The notes under the pieces: generated by a model
What the model saw: only the letters and a program-made list of their open reading frames with translations
Databases searched by the model: none
Told to the model about the DNA's origin: nothing
DNA from: JALNYB01 sp023230065
GTDB taxonomy: Archaea > Thermoplasmatota > Thermoplasmata > Methanomassiliicoccales > Methanomethylophilaceae
NCBI GenBank assembly: GCA_034006405.1
Contig: JAVESW010000088.1
Coordinates: forward strand, 1 to 5,402
Reading direction: 5' to 3'
DNA length: 5,402 nt
Shown: positions 5,204 through 5,402 of the stretch, piece after piece
How the letters are laid out: every line of letters starts with the position of its first letter
Position numbering within the stretch: the stretch's first letter is position 1
Position numbers and translations under genes: made by a program

Positions 5204-5402
5204 TTACACTATTTGCCTCACTTTATCTACAAGTATCATTGTGTATTGTGTCCAATAGTAGCCTATATCTTGGGGGTCCCGCGTGGCCTGATTTATCCCT
5301 TTGAAAATAAGTTGACCGGGATTACCTCCGCGTATCCCGATGAGGTCTACGATGGTCTCGCCACCCCATCCCACCCCCGAGCACTGTTCGTAGTCGTCGG
5401 GG
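5204..5402 (-). CDS. C-terminal part of a leftward gene of unknown function, partial
   Basis: The frame is open from the right edge to a TAA at 5206-5204, giving 65 residues; the start lies outside the window. The visible segment includes GVGWGGETIVDLIGIRGG, then GQLIFKGINQ, and ends in MILVDKVRQIV. It is soluble-looking, with Gly-rich turns and alternating hydrophobic residues; one Cys is visible. I do not recognise the family. Support for a real gene: the other two frames on this strand contain early stops, the composition is protein-like, and a terminator-like hairpin pair follows the stop closely. It converges on the small membrane gene. Confidence 0.65.
   Translation of the reverse strand, partial: PDDYEQCSGVGWGGETIVDLIGIRGGNPGQLIFKGINQATRDPQDIGYYWTQYTMILVDKVRQIV

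Overview
The window looks like part of an archaeal mobile genome, a virus or a virus-related plasmid. The main reason is gene content: a D5/P4-type superfamily 3 helicase, a compact SNF2-type helicase and an ERF-family single-strand annealing protein lie in that order on one strand. The archaeal assignment rests on promoter style: AT-rich TATA boxes about 20-50 bases before starts, with short leaders or GGAG/GAGGT ribosome sites, and no clear bacterial -35/-10 pairs. The host cannot be named from the sequence, and a bacterial phage is not strictly excluded.

Layout. Positions 1-3529 hold a leftward (minus-strand) replication and recombination block. The D5-like helicase (1898-3529) overlaps the SNF2-type helicase (547-1905) by 8 bases. 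After a 123-base gap that probably carries its own promoter comes the ERF gene, which runs off the left edge (1-423). Positions 3530-4129 are a 600-base gene-free region. It contains the leftward TATA box, a 12% GC tract, a 20-base-spaced repeat, five TGTACA sites, a roughly 160-base imperfect inverted repeat and A-tracts. It is the best candidate for a replication origin and control region. Positions 4130-5080 hold two rightward genes for membrane proteins of unknown function, with about 3 and 2 membrane segments, each followed by a T-rich stretch. A leftward gene of unknown function enters from the right edge and ends at 5204. Tandem hairpins lie between it and the rightward genes.

How it may work together (inference): the SF3 helicase would unwind DNA at the adjacent origin-like region. 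The SNF2-type ATPase and ERF would handle DNA remodelling and recombination-dependent replication. Words from the inverted repeat recur at the helicase promoter, so one DNA-binding protein could couple replication to transcription of this block. The rightward membrane genes are a separate accessory unit.
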